Shown here piece by piece: positions 58,274 to 64,000 of a stretch of DNA of 64,000 nucleotides. Every line of letters starts with the position of its first letter. The stretch's first letter is position 1. The translations under genes and the position numbers were made by a program. The notes under the pieces are model-generated. The model did not search any database. It worked only from the letters and a program-made list of their open reading frames with translations, and was not told where the DNA came from. The stretch comes from Larix kaempferi (Eukaryota; Streptophyta; Pinopsida; Pinales; Pinaceae), in the NCBI GenBank assembly GCA_027924585.1, contig BSBM01001138.1, forward strand, positions 14,806,501 through 14,870,500, in the 5' to 3' direction.

Positions 58274-59150
58274 AGATAATTCATACTGATCTTTGTGGGC
58301 CTATAAGAACTAAAATATTTCAAGGTGAGTTTTACTTCATGTTATTTATCGATGATTATACTAGGATGACTTGGGTTTCATTTCTTAAAGAAAAATCAGA
58401 AGCCTTCATGAAGTTCAAAGCCTTCAAAGCACTTATTGAAAATGAAAGAAATCTCAAGATCAAATTTCTAAGATCAGATAATGGTGGTGAGTTCACCTAA
58501 AATGAATTCTATGATTTTTGTGAAAATCCTGGAATCAAAAGACAGTTTTCAGCTCCCAGAACTCCTCAACAAAATGGAGCGGCCGAGAGGAAAAACAACA
58601 CTGCTCAAGAAGCATCCAGAACTATGCTAAATGAAGCGAAAATTCCTGATAGCTATTAGAGAGAAGCAATATATAGAGTCGTCTATGTACAAAACAAAGG
58701 GTAGCTCAAAGTTAATAGTGACAAAAGTCCCTATGAGCTATGGTATGAAGGAACACCTACAGTGAAATACTTTAGAGTGTTTGGAAGTAAGTGTTACATA
58801 AAAAGAGATGATGATAATATAGGGAAGTTTGATTCTAGAATACTTAAAGACATATTTCTTGGATATTCTTATACCAAAAGAGCTTACAGATGTTATAATC
58901 TAAGGTTGCACAAGATCATAGAAAGTGCAAGTGTAACTACAGATGACACAAAACGTAGAAAAATACAAATCCAAGAGAGCATGGACATTGAAGAAACTGA
59001 TGATGAAATAGATGATGAAGAAAAAGAAGAAAATTCACAAGAAGAAGGTATTCTTGAAGAGGAAAAAGAAGAAAAAGAAGAGAGTGAAGACTCACCCAGA
59101 TCAGACAAAAAAACACCATCCAAACAAGTTCAAAAGAATAATCCTTAAAT
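58262..59150 (+). pseudogene. CopiaD integrase core and acidic linker
   Basis: IIHTDLCGP, KFLRSDNGGEFT and PQQNGAAERKNNT carry all three catalytic acids (Asp, Asp, Glu). Three in-frame stops: TAA at about 58498 (after GGEFT), TAG after PDSY (TGG expected) and TAG after QNKG. The frame from 58762 then reads KYFRVFGSKCYIKRDD, GYSYTKRAYRCYN, and a Glu/Asp-rich linker encoded by GAA/GAT repeats. Very similar in order to the CopiaA integrase end, so the two are related families. Confidence 0.9.
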
Positions 59151-59219
59151 TCAAATCATTGGTGACAAAAATTCAAGAGTTCAAACTAGCAGAAAATTGC
59201 TTTTTGGTGAAGAACAAGC

Positions 59220-60046
59220 ACTGCTTTCGATAGTAGAACCTAAAAAATTTAGAGAAGCTTGAAAAATTAAGGATTGTATCAATGCTATGAATGAAAAGCT
59301 TGATCAAATAGAAAAAATACAAACTTGGGAACTTGTCCCAATACCTAAGGACATGAATGTCATAGGGGCCAAATGGATTTTTAAAAACAAGTTCAATGAG
59401 GATGGTCATGTAATCAGGAACAAGGCCAGATTAGTATGTAAAGGATATGCTCAAGTGGAATGTTTTGATTTTGAAGAAACTTTTGCACCACTGGAAAGAC
59501 TTGAAGCCATCAGAATGTTCTTAGCTTTTGCATGCTACAAGGACTTCAAAGTGTATCAAATGGATGTAAAATCCACATTCCTTAATGGAGAACTTGAAGA
59601 AGAAGTATATGTAGAACAACCTGAAGGTTTTCTCTTATCAGAAAATAAAGATTATGTTTTCAAACTCAAGAAGGCACTCTATGGTATCAAACAAGCCCCA
59701 AGAGCATGGTTTTCAAGACTTGACAAATATATAAAACAACAGGGATATAAGAGAGGAGCTACTGACAGTAATTTGAACATAAAAATTAAAAACAAAAATA
59801 TGATCATCGTTGTGGTCTATGTAGATGATATCATATTTGGAAGTGATCTACAAATTTTGACAGTAATCTTTGCTTCATAAATGAAGGAGTTCGAAATGTC
59901 AATGTTGGGGGAATTAACATTCTTTCTAGGTTTACAAGTATCTCAATAAGAAAAAGGGATCTTCATCTCTCAAACTAAGTATATCAAAGAGATGTTGAAA
60001 AAATTCAAAATGGAAGATTCCAAACTTGTTAGTACTCCTATGGTTA
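59220..60046 (+). pseudogene. CopiaD reverse transcriptase, truncated by GypsyB
   Basis: Reads [67 protein letters not shown], and the intact active site [10 protein letters not shown]. After a TAA at 59878, FEMSMLGELTFFLGLQVSQ and FISQTKYIKEMLKKFKMEDSK follow. The element stops at 60046, where the GypsyB LTR begins; RNase H and the 3' LTR should lie to the right of the window. Confidence 0.92.
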
Positions 60047-61455
60047 TGTTGGCTGCTTTCTGGACAGACCCGGGTTTTCAGGATGCACAGCAACAAACAC
60101 CCCTTGGCGCACTAGCCCTCTCGGCAACGAGCTGCACAGCAGCCCGAAGTCTCACCCGAAGTGGCTATGGGGGGGCTAAGGAATCAGGCTTCCTTAACCT
60201 AGGCGATGTGGAGACTATAATCTTCTCCCTTCTCTTCCGGGAGGATTCCTCAGAGTGGAACGTCTTACCCTTCTACAGACCTTTCAGCGCGACAGCGCTG
60301 AAACTCTTACCAGCCTAGCTGCGCGGTATCTCCACACTTGCGAATGAGGCGTTACCTGCTACGTCTGACTATGTATCATTCCTGGCCTTGCGCCACAGCG
60401 CAGTAACACACTCCTCAAGCGCTGCAACGATAGCGTTCTTGTAGGCCCCTTCAACGTTGCACGAGTATAACTTCTAAGGGAGCTTCAAGAACTTACTTTA
60501 CATATTCATTCATAAAGATAGTGAAACCTTCTTGTAAACATAGATAGTAAAACATAGACATGCATTCACGTAAAACATCACCATAACAACTAGAATTATG
60601 TGGTTCGCCTCCATGGGGAAATCACATTCACGGGAACGGTATTCTATATTAACTCAAAATGGGAATTACACAGTACGCTGCACACACAGATGCAGCCTTA
60701 GATCTTTCTGGGAAACTCCACGCACACAGCTGGGAGCCCTTCTCTTAGATCTATTCTCTTCTTCTACAGAGATTACATCGACTCAGACATCAACTTGGAC
60801 TGTCTGTAAACTCAGAGACTAGCTCTACAGCTGTCCAAGACTAACTCTCTTACCTTCTAGCCAACTCATCTAACTTCTAACCTTCTTCCCTTTACAATTA
60901 CACATATATATAGGTCGCCTTGAGGGTCGCACCTTTACAAAACTGTGGGCCTTTCCCAGCAGTAATCCCCAAAAACCCTAACCGCGGACATAGCTACGTG
61001 TACTGTAGGCACCGCTTGCATTCATGTCGCCGCTTCCTGCAGACTCCGTGATTTCCGATGCAGATTGCAGGTATGGGCACCGCTTCATCGTTCACTGCTC
61101 CTTGTCCTTCACCTTCAATGCTTTGGTCCGTTGCTCTTCCTTGGTCAGAGAAACCATAACTTCTGTACTTAGCCTTAATGAGGGTAGCTGAGCCCTCTAT
61201 TCTGTCGCTTCATTTATTGTGGTAGCTGAGCTTTCTACTCAGCCACATTCACTCTCCTTTGATGTGTGCACACGAGCTCCGCGATTTCCAGCCCGTAATA
61301 TGCGCTGAGCTCGTCCATCTGGCGTCGTACTGCACACTATTCACTTCTGCCCAAAATTGGTGCTTTTACTCAAAATTAGCATTTTTTCCCTTCAACACTT
61401 GTGCTTTTTCCTCAAAATTTGCAGCTTTACTATAGTTGCAGCCTATGCTCCAACA
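60047..61455 (-). mobile_element. GypsyB 3' LTR
   Basis: Plus-strand TGTTGGCTGCTTTC to GCTCCAACA, 1409 bases. GC content is higher than the surroundings. On the minus strand a TATATATA lies at about 60903-60912. A purine-rich AGTGTTAGGGGCC (minus strand) adjoins 61456, as in GypsyA. Confidence 0.88.
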
Positions 61456-62779
61456 GGCCCCTAACACTTACTTGTGGCTCGTCCCCGAGCCACTTGCACT
61501 AGCATGTGGTCGCTTTACTTATGCGTCTTCCTTTGCTTGGGTCGCAGCGAATGCTTGCTTCCACTGCGCAATAGTGGAGTCCATTTCATCCACACACTCC
61601 GCAGCTGTCTGAACTGACTTCTTCTTCAGTTATGCCATCAACCAACTGTTGAGATTCAGCAAATTCTTTGATCTTTGCCTCGGCTTGGGTAGCAATTTCA
61701 GCATACTCATCCATAAATGGCTGAATGTTGTTGGTGAGATTAGCATCTTCATTTATGAGCTTGTGCAGTTGCTGTTGTACTTTGCGCACTTTGCTCATTT
61801 TCCTCATTTTGGCTAAGCCTTCTAAGGCCTTAGCTTCTTCACTCAGAACAGTTAGGGACTATTCTGCTGATTTCACCTGTTCCAAAAGGCCGACTTTGAA
61901 AGGGAGCTTCTCAAGCTCATCCCAAGCCTCCATAGCTTGCGTCATTAAGTTCTGGGCTTCATCTGCTCTGCACTTCATTTGTGTGGAAGCTATGCGCTGT
62001 GCTTCAAATTGTTCCTTCCTATCATCTATAGGAGGTGCTGTGACACGAGCTTCCAACTCGACGATCTATGCTCTATGGTCCTCAGCCATAGCAACGATTT
62101 CCTGCTCTAGGGCTTTCACCCTTCCGCCAATTATTTCCACTTTCTCAACCAGAGGAAGGTCTTGTTGAATCTGGCAGGCCGGCATCTCCTAGGCGATTTC
62201 ATCAACTACATTTCTTATCCCAGTGTCTTGTGCCTCGTAAAGTGCAAGCTGCTCAGAGATGTTCTTATAGCCTGCCTTCAGCTCTATTTCCTACGATTGC
62301 AGTCTTTGGTTTGCATGGAATGTGGAGATCTCTCTAGCTCTCAGCTCAATAGAGACCTGCTCTTGTACTAACTGCAAAGTTTCTATCGGAATCAATGACA
62401 AATTTATCTCAATAGGGCCAACCGTGTTTACCTGGGTTGCATCCAAAGGATCCGAGAATGTCATACTTGTAGGCGGGATGTGAACAATAGTATGCCTCTT
62501 TGCAAGTACTTCAACCCGCTCGGTGCTTGTAGATGCCTGCGGCACCTGTGAACCGGATGCTGGCGCATGGGTCTGCACAACTCTTCCTACGAGACGTTTC
62601 AACTCCATGAGCTGCAGGTCCGGAGCACTTCTGATGTGATCCTGAGAGGTCCGCAGCTCGCGAAATTGCTCCTTTAGGTACTAGTCGAACCCCGAGGCAA
62701 GGGTCTCAGAGGGGTGCGACAGCTTCTGCTTCTTGGAAGTTGGTTCTGGTGAACCTTCATCATTTCTTTGCTCATTCAT
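61456..62779 (-). pseudogene. GypsyB 3' coiled-coil ORF
   Basis: From an ATG at 62779, ten bases after the stop of the 385-codon ORF, a minus-strand frame runs to about 61650. It begins with a basic Ser/Pro-rich stretch (EPTSKKQKL) and continues with Glu/Gln/Lys/Leu-rich helix (KVRKVQQQLHKLI, QAEAKIKEFAESQQ), consistent with a coiled coil. It aligns by eye with the GypsyA ORF at 27110-28101. Interrupted by five in-frame stops, all TAG (62681-62683, 62291-62293, 62189-62191, 62066-62068, 61859-61861), then a probable frameshift near 61640. The KKQKL piece could be a nuclear localisation signal. Function unknown. Confidence 0.7.
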
Positions 62780-62789
62780 TTCCTTTCCT

Positions 62790-64000
62790 TTATCTTTCTG
62801 GGGGTGGCATTGCGGCAGCGACTTCAACGGCCTGCCTCCATTCGTCTAGCCAGGACTTCACAGTTTCTTCGACATCCTGAGTAGTCATCCAGTAGAGGCC
62901 TACGGCCCATTCTTCCTGAATTCTGCGAGGGCGGAAGTAAATTTCATGCAAGTTGGCAGAAAAGACCAACTTCGTTCCATAGATTTGTGTTGTCTCCTCA
63001 GTCAGCCTCGGCATCTCCTGGATGGTGTCCTTGAGGAGATGGTAATATTCATAGAACACGACGCGGTTCATCTTGCGCTTCGTGGGATTACTAGAATCCC
63101 ATAGGTTGACATAGCGCATCCCTGCAACCTCTCCTGCGTGGCACGGAAGGAACTGAGTGTTGGGGGGCTCCTTCCATCCGACAAAGGCACATAAAATCAA
63201 AAGCCAAGAAAAATGGAACAACTGACCGGTGGTGTCCTGAACGTTCCGGCAATTGTCCAAGAAAGAATTCAGGTAGAAGAGAGACCAGTTATACTGCTCT
63301 CCCTCCACAGCTGCGATTGCGAGCTCTACAACAGCTCCAGTGACTTCTTTAGGTCTGCACTTCGTTAGAAGTCTACCTGCAAGCAGACTGCCTGTGAATC
63401 TAAGTGATTCGTCTTCAACTATAGTGAGGTCATAAGCCCGACCTCCTTTCAGCAATTTGTATTTCTTCTCCAGCTGTGCAGCCAACTTTCTGTCCTTATC
63501 TTTACCAACAAAATGAACATTGGGGTCCTTACCAACCTTAGATAAGCCGGTAATACGATGAATCAAGTCCACATTCAAATCGATTGGCCTCCCTAGCCAA
63601 AGATAACCACCATGAACACACGATAGCAGGGCCTTAACAACTGCATTTACTTCATTGCTACGCCTGAAGTGCGGTAGCTTCAATAGGTTCAACAGTCCAG
63701 GCCTCTCTAGATTTGCTGCAAATTCCTTCGGGACGAATTCATCAGCCTTTCTAACGGGATTATGGACTACCGTAAGATAGCGATCCAGCGTGAACTGAGG
63801 ATACGTTCTGTAGTCTCCCAAGTTGAAGTCAGAAAACCTAACCAGTGGGTCCAAGAAGTGATCCTTCTTCTCGCACGATTTCTGCCATTGGTGGCAGCGG
63901 AATCGGATACTTGGCATTCTTGGGAATATGCAGCTCGGGTGCATCATCTGGACGCGGAGAAATGTAGTTAACCAGAGTGGCCAAGGGCTCTGAAACGGGT
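62790..64000 (-). CDS. GypsyB extra ORF, unknown protein (385 codons or more)
   Basis: An uninterrupted minus-strand frame. The first ATG is at 63947, but the frame stays open to the window edge, so it may extend further. Residues ~40-330 have the look of a folded domain: RPGLLNLLKLPHF, GGYLWLGRPIDLNVDLIHRI, TGLSKVGKDP, LTIVEDESLRFTGSLLAGRL, EGEQYNWSLFYLNSFLDN, LFHFSWLLILCAFVGW. The LGRPIDLNVDLIHRITGL part is reminiscent of the poorly characterised plant-mobile-domain/putative plant transposon proteins. No catalytic motif can be named. A frameshift near 63870 is possible, since another frame upstream (PDDAPELHIPKN) also looks protein-like. It lies in sense with the element, next to the coiled-coil ORF. 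Confidence 0.65.
   Translation of the reverse strand, partial: PFQSPWPLWLTTFLRVQMMHPSCIFPRMPSIRFRCHQWQKSCEKKDHFLDPLVRFSDFNLGDYRTYPQFTLDRYLTVVHNPVRKADEFVPKEFAANLERPGLLNLLKLPHFRRSNEVNAVVKALLSCVHGGYLWLGRPIDLNVDLIHRITGLSKVGKDPNVHFVGKDKDRKLAAQLEKKYKLLKGGRAYDLTIVEDESLRFTGSLLAGRLLTKCRPKEVTGAVVELAIAAVEGEQYNWSLFYLNSFLDNCRNVQDTTGQLFHFSWLLILCAFVGWKEPPNTQFLPCHAGEVAGMRYVNLWDSSNPTKRKMNRVVFYEYYHLLKDTIQEMPRLTEETTQIYGTKLVFSANLHEIYFRPRRIQEEWAVGLYWMTTQDVEETVKSWLDEWRQAVEVAAAMPPPER

Larger units (their letters stand above)
60047..64000 (-). mobile_element. GypsyB: Ty3/gypsy element inserted in CopiaD, cut by window
   Basis: The 3' LTR (60047-61455) lies at the left, so the element is on the minus strand and its RT and other LTR are beyond the right edge. 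LTR text shares stretches with the complement of the GypsyA LTR (GACCCGGGTT, GTCTCACCCGA, CTTTCGGCAAC-like). It carries two extra ORFs between pol and 3' LTR. The left flank is GGTTA (60042-60046); its partner is out of view. Confidence 0.88.

Noticed and set aside
60047-60480. GC-richer block considered as ribosomal RNA or a host gene
   Set aside because: It starts exactly at the CopiaD break, has TG/CA ends, shares words with the GypsyA LTR and adjoins a polypurine tract, so it is an LTR.

Overview
This 64 kb window reads as nuclear DNA from a land plant with a large, repeat-swollen genome. I see no intact host gene and no RNA gene. Nearly everything recognisable is LTR retrotransposon: Ty1/copia and Ty3/gypsy gag, protease, integrase, reverse transcriptase (RT) and RNase H. 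Most of it is broken by stops and frameshifts, nested, and separated by AT-rich unassigned sequence. Old nested elements, very long LTRs and lack of genes fit a gymnosperm such as a conifer or yew. That is an inference from style, not a proof; no species marker is present.

Layout. 1-151: LTR fragment of the CopiaC family. 152-5386: unassigned AT-rich DNA. 5387-12114: a 3.36 kb segment present twice in tandem, carrying a foldback element, a possible CACTA terminus and the end of a copia LTR. 11443-16667: CopiaA on the minus strand, one 2.7 kb LTR plus a 5'-truncated pol. 16668-19618: unassigned repeat DNA with a 105-bp tandem array and a polypurine tract. 19624-29605: GypsyA on the plus strand, complete with both LTRs and an exact AATAC target duplication. 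29611-32067: unassigned DNA with a 539-bp copia LTR. 32068-45999: a non-autonomous copia family (NA-S) as LTR-internal-LTR-internal-LTR. Its middle LTR is split by CopiaB (36977-41966, minus strand, CTTCT target duplication) and by a 286-bp MITE. 46000-48020 and 55113-55390: a decayed tandem repeat split by CopiaC (48021-55112, minus strand). About 55490-60046: CopiaD on the plus strand, interrupted by GypsyB (60047 to beyond the window, minus strand).

How it works together. Each autonomous-type element once encoded Gag (particle), protease, integrase and RT/RNase H, with an initiator-Met-tRNA type primer site in the copias and a diverged tRNA-Asp-like site in GypsyA. None looks able to move now. 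The parts most worth attention are in the two gypsy elements. They carry extra sense-strand coding sequence between pol and the 3' LTR: a 385-codon unknown protein ORF, open to the window edge in GypsyB, followed by a coiled-coil ORF that is also found in GypsyA. GypsyA also has a second Gag-like domain between protease and RT. Premature stops in most of the elements are strongly biased to TAG, as expected from decay of methylated cytosines.
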